This document shows, piece after piece, positions 54,861 to 63,137 of a DNA stretch of 64,000 nt. The notes under the pieces were generated by a model that saw only the letters and a program-made list of their open reading frames with translations, searched no databases and was not told the origin of the DNA. Every line of letters begins with the position of its first letter. Positions within the stretch are counted from its first letter, which is position 1. Source of the stretch: Azospirillum ramasamyi (lineage in GTDB: Bacteria; Pseudomonadota; Alphaproteobacteria; Azospirillales; Azospirillaceae); the NCBI RefSeq assembly GCF_003233655.1, contig NZ_CP029830.1, positions 275,001 to 339,000 on the forward strand. Reading direction: 5' to 3'. The position numbers and the translations under genes were made by a program.

Positions 54861-55161
54861 GGAAGCGGCTCCTCATGATCCCGGCGCCATCCTAACAAAC
54901 ATCGGCCTGGGGCTTTCCGGATTTCATCCAGATGCTGAACCAACGCGCAGGACGCGTGTTCCACGGCCCGGAAACGATTGCGGCCGGCATGAGGCCGGGG
55001 GCGCCGCCCTGCACCTTCGGCGGCCTGAAACCGGAAAGGACGGCGGGAAAGGCAAAGGGAATACATAGGTCTCTACCGGCCGGCAGCCGGCACATCGGGA
55101 ACCCTGGCGCGTTATCGAGCACATGGGGCCGCTCGCGGCCGAAAGCCGGGGGGCAGCCGTC

Positions 55162-56604
55162 ATGCTTGGTTTCGTGAACGACCTGCTGTGGAACTATGTC
55201 CTGACCGTCGTACTGGTTGCGATCGGCCTGGCCTTCACAGTGGCGTCGCGGTTCGTGCAGTTCCGTTACTTCGGGAGGATGTTCGGCACGCTGGTCGGGG
55301 CGTTCGGGCGCCAGCCGGGGCACCTCAGTTCCTTCCAGGCCCTGATGCTCAGCGTCGCCGGACGGGTGGGCGCCGGCAACATCGCAGGCGTCGCGGTAGC
55401 GATCGGATTGGGCGGACCGGGGGCGGTCTTCTGGATGTGGATCATCGGGCTGATCGGCATGGCGACCAGCTTCTTCGAATGCAGCCTGGCGCAGCTTTTC
55501 AAGATCGCCGAACCCGACGGCACATACCGGGGCGGACCGGCCTATTACATCGAGCGAGGGCTGAAGATGCGCTGGCTGGCAGCGCTGTTCTCGGGGTTGC
55601 TGCTGGTCACGTTCGGCTTCAGCTTCACCGCGCTGCAGTCCTACACCACCGCGACCTCCGTCGCGGATGCCTTCGGTGTGCCGCCGCTCGTCACCGGCAT
55701 CGTGCTGGTCGCCGTCGTCGGTCTGATCGTCTTCGGCGGCATCAGGCGCATCGCCGAGGTCGCCGACATCGTGGTGCCCGTCATGGCGGTGGGATATGTC
55801 GTGATGACGCTGGTGGTGATCGTCCTGAACGCCGGCGCGGTGCCCGGCGTGCTGGCGCTCATCTTCAAGAGCGCCTTCGGGCTGGAACCGGCGATCGGCG
55901 GCACCATGGGGGCCGCCATCACGATGGGAGTGCGGCGGGGCCTGTTCTCCAACGAGGCGGGGCTGGGCAGCGCCCCCAACGTCGCCGCCATCGCCTATGT
56001 GAAGCATCCCGGCGCGCAAGGCGTGGTGCAGGCGTTCAGCGTCTTCATCGACACCCTTATCATCTGCTCCTGCACGGCCTGCATCATCCTGCTCTCGGGC
56101 GTCTACCAGCCGGGATCGGAACTGAAGGGCATCGAGCTGACCCAGGCGGCGCTGGCCAACGTGGTGGGCGAGTGGGGACGGTCCTTCGTCAGCGTCGCAT
56201 TGATGCTCTTCGCCTTCACATCGATCATCTACAACTACTATCTGGGCGAGAACAGCCTGAATTTCTTCAGCAACGAGAACCGGACCCTGTTCACCATTTA
56301 CCGTGTGCTGACGCTGATCCTGGTCATGTGGGGATCGCAACAGGATCTCAGCACCGTCTTCGCCTTCGCCGACCTCACCATGGGGCTGCTGGCGCTGGTC
56401 AACCTCGCCGCGCTGGTGATGCTGTTCCGGGTCGGCATGCGCATCCTGCGGGACTACGACCGGCAAATCGCCGCCGGTGTCGGGTCGCCCGTCTTCGACG
56501 CCGCGCAATTCGCCGATCTGGACCTCGACCGCGAGGCCTGGATCGTCGAGCAGGAGCCGCCGGCAGCCACGAAAGGCGGGCACGTATCCCCCGCGAGGCG
56601 GTGA
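55162..56604 (+). CDS. Alanine/glycine:cation symporter (AGCS family)
   Basis: 480 residues with about 11 membrane helices. AGCS signatures: SSFQALMLSVAGRVGAGNIAG (cation/substrate site), TYRGGPAYYIERGLK, MGVRRGLFSNEAGLGSAPN and FAFTSIIYNYYLGENSL. It imports alanine or glycine (or another small neutral amino acid) with Na+ or H+. ATG 55162 (MLGFVNDLLWNYVLT) is favoured over the upstream ATG 55123 because the family begins there and a G-rich ribosome site precedes it. The next gene is a separate GntP permease. Confidence 0.92.
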   Translation: MLGFVNDLLWNYVLTVVLVAIGLAFTVASRFVQFRYFGRMFGTLVGAFGRQPGHLSSFQALMLSVAGRVGAGNIAGVAVAIGLGGPGAVFWMWIIGLIGMATSFFECSLAQLFKIAEPDGTYRGGPAYYIERGLKMRWLAALFSGLLLVTFGFSFTALQSYTTATSVADAFGVPPLVTGIVLVAVVGLIVFGGIRRIAEVADIVVPVMAVGYVVMTLVVIVLNAGAVPGVLALIFKSAFGLEPAIGGTMGAAITMGVRRGLFSNEAGLGSAPNVAAIAYVKHPGAQGVVQAFSVFIDTLIICSCTACIILLSGVYQPGSELKGIELTQAALANVVGEWGRSFVSVALMLFAFTSIIYNYYLGENSLNFFSNENRTLFTIYRVLTLILVMWGSQQDLSTVFAFADLTMGLLALVNLAALVMLFRVGMRILRDYDRQIAAGVGSPVFDAAQFADLDLDREAWIVEQEPPAATKGGHVSPARR

Positions 56605-56792
56605 CTGATAGCATTCAGCGCAAACCCGGACGCATCAGGCTTTGCGCGCGCCCTCAAAACGGCGGGCGCGTCTCCGCCGCTGCTATCCAAGCGCGGCAAG
56701 CCCCATGAGGCCGCGGCCACTCCACCGGCGCGGGAACTCGCCACCCACGGGCGTGTTACGCCTGGTCAACTTCGCTCCTTGGGAGGCGCGCC

Positions 56793-58136
56793 ATGCTGCT
56801 GGTCCTGCTGCTGCTGCTGTCCATCGCCTTCATCGTGTTCGCCACCGCACGGCTGAACCTGCACCCCTTCCTGGCGCTCCTCATCACCGCGTTCGGCTTC
56901 GGCATCCTGTCCGGCATGCCGCTGGCCGACGTGGTGAAATCGGTGAACGAGGGGTTCGGCGGCACCATCGGCTCGATCGGCATCGTCATCATCGCCGGGA
57001 CCATCATCGGCATTTTCCTGGAGAAATCCGGGGGCGCCTTCCGGCTCGCCTCCAGCATCCTGCGCATGACCGGGCAGCGCAACGCGCCGCTGGCCATGTC
57101 CGTCATGGGCTATCTGGTTTCCATCCCGGTGTTCTGCGATTCCGGCTTCGTCATCCTGTCGTCGCTGAACAAGGCCGTGGCGCGCAAGGCCGGGATCAGC
57201 CTCGCCGCCACCGCCATCGCACTTTCCCTCGGGCTGTACGCCACCCACACCATGGTGCCGCCGACCCCGGGGCCGGTCGCCGCGGCCGGCATTCTCGGCG
57301 CCGACCTGGGGCTGGTCATTCTGTGGGGCATGGCGATCGCCGCCATCGCCACCGCCGCCGGCTGGCTGTTCGCCATCCTGTACGCCGCGCGCGTGCCGAT
57401 CGAACCGTACCGTCCCGACGAGGATCCTGCCCGCGACGCGCCGCAAGCCGATGCGGACGCGCCGTCGGCCGCCAAGTCGCTGGTCCCCATCGCGGTTCCC
57501 ATCCTGCTGATCGTGCTCCGCTCCATCGCCGAACTGCCGGCCAAGCCGTTCGGCACGGGCGGCATCGTGCAGATCCTGTCCTTCCTGGGCCAGCCCGTCG
57601 TGGCGCTTCTGATCGGCGTGGGACTGGCGCTGATGCTTCCAAAGCGGCTGACGCGGGAGATGATGTCCACCTCCGGCTGGGTGGGGCAGGCCGTGATCGA
57701 TGCGGCGATCATCATCACGATCACGGGGGCCGGCGGCGCGTTCGGCAAGGTGCTGCAGAACTCCGGCATCGCCCAGGTCATCGGCGACAGCCTGGCGAGC
57801 GCCAATCTCGGGATCTGGCTGCCGTTCCTGGTGGCGGCCGGCATCAAGACGGCGCAGGGCAGCAGCACGGTCGCGATCATCACCACCGCCGGCCTCATGG
57901 CCCCGCTGCTGCCGGCACTTGGGCTCGACAGCGCCACCGCCAAGGCGCTGGTGACCGTGGCCATCGGCGCCGGGGCGATGGTGGTTTCCCATGCCAACGA
58001 CAGCTTCTTCTGGGTGGTCACGCAATTCTCGAACATGACCACGCGCGACGGTTATCGGCTGCAGACCCTGGGAACCCTGATCCAGGGGACGGTCGGCGCC
58101 TTCGCCGTCTGGATCGCCGCCATTCTGGTGCTGTAG
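56793..58136 (+). CDS. GntP-family gluconate/organic acid:H+ symporter
   Basis: 447 residues with about 12 to 14 membrane helices. GntP features: LNLHPFLALLITAFGFGILSGM at the start, SVMGYLVSIPVFCDSGFVIL, GLYATHTMVPPTPGPVAAAG, AGIKTAQGSSTVAIITTAGL and VVSHANDSFFWVVTQFSNM. These place it with gluconate, glycerate and hydroxyacid permeases. GGGAGG precedes the ATG. The substrate cannot be chosen by sequence alone; a link to the hydroxyacid pathways of the window is possible but unproven. Confidence 0.92.
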   Translation: MLLVLLLLLSIAFIVFATARLNLHPFLALLITAFGFGILSGMPLADVVKSVNEGFGGTIGSIGIVIIAGTIIGIFLEKSGGAFRLASSILRMTGQRNAPLAMSVMGYLVSIPVFCDSGFVILSSLNKAVARKAGISLAATAIALSLGLYATHTMVPPTPGPVAAAGILGADLGLVILWGMAIAAIATAAGWLFAILYAARVPIEPYRPDEDPARDAPQADADAPSAAKSLVPIAVPILLIVLRSIAELPAKPFGTGGIVQILSFLGQPVVALLIGVGLALMLPKRLTREMMSTSGWVGQAVIDAAIIITITGAGGAFGKVLQNSGIAQVIGDSLASANLGIWLPFLVAAGIKTAQGSSTVAIITTAGLMAPLLPALGLDSATAKALVTVAIGAGAMVVSHANDSFFWVVTQFSNMTTRDGYRLQTLGTLIQGTVGAFAVWIAAILVL

Positions 58137-58268
58137 GCGTGTGTGTGCGAACCGCGGACGAAGCCTCGGTTGGATGTCCTTATGGGGGGCCTTATGAGGC
58201 ACAGCCAGCGCCTCTGGCTCTCACCGCGCGGAAGGGCGAGGTGGCCATCGGCCGCAAGGCGACGATCC

Positions 58269-58673
58269 TCATGACCAGCGTGGGGATTCCAGTCTTCCGC
58301 AAAGCCGCCTGATCACCGCTGCGCCGCTGTGGACCCTGGCTGAACGACGATGTGCGCAGCCTTGCCTGATCTCCAGCCTCCGGCGCCTCCAGACGACGCG
58401 CGCCAGCCCGTTCAGGACTAGCGCGGCAATCACCGGATCGGTGAAGGTGAAGCGCAGGCTGATGCTTCCGTCGCTCCTGAAATCGAAGTGCAGGTGCGGC
58501 GCGCTGACGCCATACTCCTCGACACGGCGCCAGACATTGGCAAGAACATGCTCGGCCTCCAGCACCGAGACGCCGCGCATGCTGGCCTTCACCATGCCGT
58601 TGTCCCACAGGACATTGTCCGATATGGGATCGGTTGCCGTATGGTCCGAGCGCCCTGCGTTGCTGGTTCGCAT
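58269..58673 (-). CDS. Hypothetical protein
   Basis: 134 residues from an ATG with GGGAGG seven bases upstream. The middle part (MRGVSVLEAEHVLANVWRRV, then a segment ending HLHFDFRSDGSISLRFTF) has alternating strand/helix character and seems a real fold. The last 35 residues (Arg- and His-rich) look like out-of-frame sequence, so the true protein may be shorter or the 3' end degraded. No family is recognised. It converges on the GntP gene. Confidence 0.5.
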   Translation of the reverse strand: MRTSNAGRSDHTATDPISDNVLWDNGMVKASMRGVSVLEAEHVLANVWRRVEEYGVSAPHLHFDFRSDGSISLRFTFTDPVIAALVLNGLARVVWRRRRLEIRQGCAHRRSARVHSGAAVIRRLCGRLESPRWS

Positions 58674-59239
58674 GGTGACCTCCCTGAAGCAACGCCGACC
58701 GGACAGTCGATCCCCGCGTGGAGGATACCCGTCGGCGTGTACTGCTTCTTTTTAATGCGGATATTTCTGGAACGGCTCTTTGATCAGAATCGGAAATTAT
58801 AAATATTTTCACAGATTTTCTAAGACTCGACAAAGAAAGATCGGGAAAATTTGTGCGGGGAAAATACTAAAATTGTTGTTTGCTTTTTATTTAGAAGAGG
58901 AACGGCGAATTACGCCTCTTTTTCAAGGCCGCCTTTCTGAACGCCTGGCAACCCGCCTTTCCAAATTCTCGCCACTGTAGCGAGAGACCATGGGAAAGAA
59001 CAGGTCGCAATCCGGGGGATCGGGACGCAGGTGAATAGAGGGTGTTTACCGAGTCCGGGCAGCTTGCGTTCCCGTTCGGAAACACGATGCACAAGACGGA
59101 TTGGCCCGGACCGCCGGATTGGACGGAGGCCTCTCCGCACTGGCTATCGATGCTATCCCAAGAAACGGAAAAGCGATACGGAGGGCGCCCGAAAGCGCCC
59201 TCCGCATCTCAAAAGACCGTCGGCCTGATCGTTTTAAGG
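58674..59239. other. Gene-poor A+T-rich region
   Basis: About 565 bases. The part 58745-58910 is very A+T-rich for this genome (for example TAAATATTTTCACAGATTTT and TTGTTTGCTTTTTATTTAG). No ORF with a credible start is found on either strand. It separates the housekeeping-like genes from the beta-helix locus and contains the terminator of the latter. Confidence 0.5.
59179..59204 (-). terminator. Rho-independent terminator of the beta-helix gene
   Basis: A perfect 10-base stem CGGAGGGCGC / GCGCCCTCCG with a 6-base loop, 36 bases after the stop codon of the minus-strand gene. In that direction it is followed by a T-rich stretch (CGCTTTTCCGTTTCTT). Confidence 0.8.
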
Positions 59240-60961
59240 TTAGGCCGCGTCGAACTCGTTCAGCGAATCCGACAGATGAGCGGTCGCGGCGAACAGATCC
59301 GGCTCCGAGGCCCAGAGATCGATCGATGCCGTCCCGCTGGTATCGGCCGGGATCTCGACCGTGTTCGATGCCTGCGCGACCATGTACTGACGAATGTCGA
59401 ACTGGTCGGCCCCCTCCGGCAATGCCGCCGCCTGAGCGGTGACCGCGGACGAGGAGAAGAGGCTCTTGTCGGCGCTCACCACAAGCGTGCCGTTCCACCA
59501 CATGTCCGCCTGGCCGGGGGCCACGTCCCTGCCGTCCAGAGCACCCTTGTCATAGGTCACGTTCGAGTCGGTCGGCGCCACGGCCTTGCCGTTGATCGTG
59601 ATCTTGTTGACGGTCAGATTGCGGTCCTGGCCGTTGACGACGCTGTCGTTGTCATACTGCACCTGCACCTTGTGAGCCTGATCGGCGGCCACGGTGGTGG
59701 TGAAGACGAAATCCTTGGCCTCCGTACCGGCGACCCCTTCACCGATCTTCTTCCCGTCGATCAGCAGGTTGAAGTGGGCGTTGACGCCGCCCGCTGCCGT
59801 GCCGTCCACATTCAGAACGATCTTCGCCGTGGCCTCGGTGGCAGCCGGCGTCGAGGGCACGGAGGAGGACGGAGGAGCCGACCCGGCGGGAGGCGTGGAC
59901 GTGGTCGACTGGTACTCCATGGCGCCGATGTCGACAGCGCCCTCACGGGCGTCGCCGTTCATGTCCAGCGTCGGCGCGCCGGAGCTGATGCCGGAATTGA
60001 CGGCGGGAGAATCGGAGGTCAGACGATAGTCGCCATTGCCCGACGGATCGTATTTCACGAATTTCGGATCGGCGCTCACCGTACCGGTGACCTTTCCGTT
60101 CTTCATGCTGAGATTGGTGTCGTTCCCGTAGATCAGATTGTTGCTGTAGATGTTGTTGCTGCCGGTATCACCGAACTCCATGATGCCGGTGTCGTTGTCG
60201 TAGATGATGTTGTTGGAGACCTGCGAGTGGTCGTTCGGGCCGCTCGTGTGGTAATAATCGCCGCCGCCGATCATGATGCCGTTGTGGCTGGCGAAGATGG
60301 TGTTGTTGAGAATCTTGACGTGATGGGCGTCATGCCAGGTGCTGATGGCGTCGCCCGACGCCTGATACACCATGTTGTTCTGCACCTGCCCGGACGTCGA
60401 CATATAGATGCCATGGACCAGATCGGTCGTGCTGTTGGCCGGACCGATGTTGTAGACGACGTTGCCGTTCACGCTGATGTTGCTGTCGCCGAAATAGCCG
60501 TCGCCCAGGATGCCGCCGCCGCCTTGGCCGCCGCTGTGGGCGGCGTTGATCGCCGCGGAATCACGAACGATGTCGTGGACCTTGTTGTTCTGAACCACCG
60601 AGTTGGTGCCGGTCGTGTAGATGCCCGAAAGCCACGGCGTGCCGCCCTGCGGGTTGCTGCCGTCGATCTCGAAGCCATCGATGATGACGTTGTCGCCGCG
60701 GTTGTCCCAGGCCTCGATCTTGCTGTTGCCGGCCCCCGGAACGATCTTGGCGCCCCACTTCTCATCCGACACGTAATGGATCGGCGCATCGGTCGTGCCG
60801 CTCTTCGTCGTCTGGAATCCACCGATGTAGGTCCCCGGCGCGACATGGACCGTGGTGCCGGCCTCAGCGACCTGGGACGCCTTGAGAATGGTCTTGAAGG
60901 GCGAGTCTTTGGTGCCAGAGTTGGAGTCGGAACCAGTGGTCGAAACGTAAATGTCGGCCAT
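59240..60961 (-). CDS. Secreted right-handed parallel beta-helix protein with C-terminal carbohydrate-binding module
   Basis: 573 residues. It begins MADIYVSTTGSDSNSGTKDS, the usual start of secreted beta-helix (pectate-lyase/epimerase-like) proteins, with no Sec signal. Residues about 20-345 hold repeated helix turns (VIIDGFEIDG, VVQNNKVHDIV, ILNNTIFAS, VSNNIIYDND, IYSNNLIYGND). A Pro/Ser linker follows at about 350-375. Residues 379-500 (LNVDGTAAGG, VQYDNDSVVNGQDRNLTVNK, ADMWWNGTLVVSA) resemble a calcium-dependent xylan-binding (CBM60-like) module. The Asp/Ala-ending C-terminus and lack of a signal suggest type I secretion (inference). The function is likely binding, lysis or epimerisation of a polysaccharide. 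AAGGAAA precedes the ATG. Confidence 0.85.
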   Translation of the reverse strand: MADIYVSTTGSDSNSGTKDSPFKTILKASQVAEAGTTVHVAPGTYIGGFQTTKSGTTDAPIHYVSDEKWGAKIVPGAGNSKIEAWDNRGDNVIIDGFEIDGSNPQGGTPWLSGIYTTGTNSVVQNNKVHDIVRDSAAINAAHSGGQGGGGILGDGYFGDSNISVNGNVVYNIGPANSTTDLVHGIYMSTSGQVQNNMVYQASGDAISTWHDAHHVKILNNTIFASHNGIMIGGGDYYHTSGPNDHSQVSNNIIYDNDTGIMEFGDTGSNNIYSNNLIYGNDTNLSMKNGKVTGTVSADPKFVKYDPSGNGDYRLTSDSPAVNSGISSGAPTLDMNGDAREGAVDIGAMEYQSTTSTPPAGSAPPSSSVPSTPAATEATAKIVLNVDGTAAGGVNAHFNLLIDGKKIGEGVAGTEAKDFVFTTTVAADQAHKVQVQYDNDSVVNGQDRNLTVNKITINGKAVAPTDSNVTYDKGALDGRDVAPGQADMWWNGTLVVSADKSLFSSSAVTAQAAALPEGADQFDIRQYMVAQASNTVEIPADTSGTASIDLWASEPDLFAATAHLSDSLNEFDAA

Positions 60962-61612
60962 AGTTTGGATTTCCTTGTATGCACGCTGGGTGAGAATCGT
61001 GAAGCCGCTCGCGAGCAGGCAAACGCGATCCGTGCGGCGCCCGTGGTGAACGCCGGCTGAGGAATCGACGGGGCCGGCGCCGGGAGGGCGCCTTCTCCGG
61101 TCGATCATGGTCGGGATTGGCTTTTCCGATCGCTCATGGTCGCGAATGCGTCACCGGCAGCACTGCGCGCCGGGAGCCACGACAACAGAAGGTGAGCGAT
61201 ATCAAAGGAAAGCTACAGTAACCGTCCTGATATTGTCGGCATTGCCAACAACTCCTTGAAATTCATCCAAACGGCTTGTCTATCGTCGCCTGCCTATCAT
61301 CCGATAGACCGTCGCATTTCATAGGCTGATCAAGCGACGACACCACGCCGTTAACGTGCGAACCATAATCTCAAATGGTAGGGCCAAAGTATGACATGTT
61401 TTGGAAAAATGCATGAATTCTGTTTCATATTTGCCGCACGTTACCTTGCGGCAACATCTTGATCATGTCTCTTGCTGGTTTTGAACTTACTCACAGGTGG
61501 TCTTTGAGAATTGGGATCCATTTCTTCTGACTGACTCGCGACGACTCGTGTCACGATGCGAAAGGAATGGCTTGCCCCTTCAACTCCAGGCTATGCGGAG
61601 CGACTGTGCCGG
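60962..61612 (-). promoter_or_regulatory. Long upstream region of the beta-helix gene with an inverted repeat
   Basis: 651 bases without a gene, A+T-rich at 61200-61530. At 61431-61454 lies a perfect 8-base inverted repeat TTGCCGCA-N8-TGCGGCAA, the clearest operator candidate. The length and composition suggest that the beta-helix gene is independently and tightly controlled. No sigma-70 consensus pair stands out. Confidence 0.45.
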
Positions 61613-62365
61613 TTACGCTTGTGCGTGAGCGCCGACCGACTTCTTGCGGATCACCGTGGACAGGACGGCCCGCTGGCGAGGGTTGAACAGACGAAGCAAT
61701 GCGGTATCGACGGTGTGGATCGCGTCGTTCACGGTTTCCAGAATTTCCAGGTCTCGGCGGAACAGGAAGCGGGCCGCGCCAAAATTCAGGAACCCGAACC
61801 CTTGCGATTCGATGTGGTAATCGGCAAGGACGGCCCGCAGTTCGTCCTGCTTGAAATAGGTCCAGCGGTTCTTTCCGGCGCCGGCCAGCCGGAAAAACCG
61901 GATGAACGGACCGACGTAACCGTTGTCGATCGTCAGGATGACCCCCTCATCCGTGAGATGATCCATCAGACCGTCGATCACGCTGCGCATCCTCTTGTAA
62001 TCGTCGCCCCGGCAGACCCCGCCGAGGACCGACTTCAGGACGATCACGTCGTATTGCCCGCTCAGGCGGTGCATGTCCATTTCCAGCAGCGCGATGCCCG
62101 TCAGTCCGTATTTTTCGGAAACGAGCCGGAGTTGGCCATTCTCGACCTCGTGACGGGGCTGCCCATAGTAGGAGCAGAACACCGTCGCCCCCTTGGCCGC
62201 GAATGCCGGCGCGATGGAGGAATGCTTCCCCGCCCCGATTTCCAGAACCCTCTTGCCCTCCAGCGTCGTCGGCAGGGCGGTGACGGCGAAGGCCACCGCG
62301 TCGGCCCAAATCCGCCGGTTCCAACCGCAGCAATCCTCGATGAGCGGACGGATGTCGGTCATCAT
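61613..62365 (-). CDS. Class I SAM-dependent methyltransferase (first of pair)
   Basis: 250 residues. The SAM-binding motif I is KRVLEIGAGKHSSIAPAFAA. A carboxyl-proximal region, SGQYDVIVLKSVLGGVCRGD, corresponds to motif II/post-motif, and DEGVILTIDNGYVG to motif III. The remaining part is rich in aromatic residues and may sit on a membrane or glycolipid substrate (inference). It is nine bases after the second methyltransferase gene, so they are co-transcribed. Their position between two beta-helix genes suggests modification of a polysaccharide or its lipid-linked precursor. Confidence 0.8.
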   Translation of the reverse strand: MMTDIRPLIEDCCGWNRRIWADAVAFAVTALPTTLEGKRVLEIGAGKHSSIAPAFAAKGATVFCSYYGQPRHEVENGQLRLVSEKYGLTGIALLEMDMHRLSGQYDVIVLKSVLGGVCRGDDYKRMRSVIDGLMDHLTDEGVILTIDNGYVGPFIRFFRLAGAGKNRWTYFKQDELRAVLADYHIESQGFGFLNFGAARFLFRRDLEILETVNDAIHTVDTALLRLFNPRQRAVLSTVIRKKSVGAHAQA

Positions 62366-62374
62366 GCCCGTCTT

Positions 62375-63103
62375 TCAGATTTCTGAGTGCTTGGTGAGGA
62401 CGGCGGTATAGCCCTGCAAGGTCCAGAACTTGCGCAGCCCACAGCCATATTGCAGCGCGTTCAGCACCGTGGACAGATGCCACGCCCGTTCCGAACCGGC
62501 CAGCCGGACGTTGAACAGCGGGGGGCGGCGGAAGCGGATGGCTTTCAGGCTGGCGCCGGTGACCCTGCTTCCCACCTCGGCGTTGGGACTGGACGCGGCG
62601 TGGATCATGCGGAACAGGGCTTCCGGCGGGTAGGGCCGCGACACTTCGGGATATTGGAAAACGTCGCGCGGATCGCACAGGTTGGAGATGACGATCGTTC
62701 CGCCGTGGCGGGTGACCCGCAACAATTCCGACAGATACCGGGCGGCCCTGCCCGGATCGAGGGCGAACATGACCTGAGCCGAATGAACGCCGTCAAAGGA
62801 GTTCGCCTCGAAGGGCAGATCGAGAGCGTCGCCGACACGCGCGTCCAAACCGCGCCCCCGGCAATACTCGACGTTGCTGGGGTTGAGGTCGATGCCGATG
62901 GTCCGCTGCGGCTGCAAGCTTATGAAATCGCCGATGCCGCAAGCCACGTCGAGAACGTTGCGGCAGGACGACAGGTGATCCCACGCGAAACGTTCCTCGC
63001 CGGCGTTCGGCGACCCCCACCGGTTCAGCCGGCGCCCGAGCTGCAGGAGGATCTGGCTCCCCGGAAAGCTCAGGTTTTTGGAAAGCGTCGTGTCCGACAT
63101 CAT
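62375..63103 (-). CDS. Class I SAM-dependent methyltransferase (second of pair)
   Basis: 242 residues, starting with two consecutive ATG codons (63103 and 63100) after GGAGG. SAM motif I is NVLDVACGIGDFISLQPQRTIG and the acidic end of strand 2 is GIDLNPSNVEYC. Motif DALDLPFEANSFDGVHSAQV and the post-motif LLRVTRHGGTIVISNL are those of Methyltransf_11 enzymes. It lies about 35 bases after the beta-helix gene that ends at 63138 and before the other methyltransferase, probably in one transcript. The substrate is unknown. Confidence 0.85.
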   Translation of the reverse strand: MMSDTTLSKNLSFPGSQILLQLGRRLNRWGSPNAGEERFAWDHLSSCRNVLDVACGIGDFISLQPQRTIGIDLNPSNVEYCRGRGLDARVGDALDLPFEANSFDGVHSAQVMFALDPGRAARYLSELLRVTRHGGTIVISNLCDPRDVFQYPEVSRPYPPEALFRMIHAASSPNAEVGSRVTGASLKAIRFRRPPLFNVRLAGSERAWHLSTVLNALQYGCGLRKFWTLQGYTAVLTKHSEI

Positions 63104-63137
63104 GGTTCCTCCAAGGGGGTGGCGCGGTGATCGGCAG

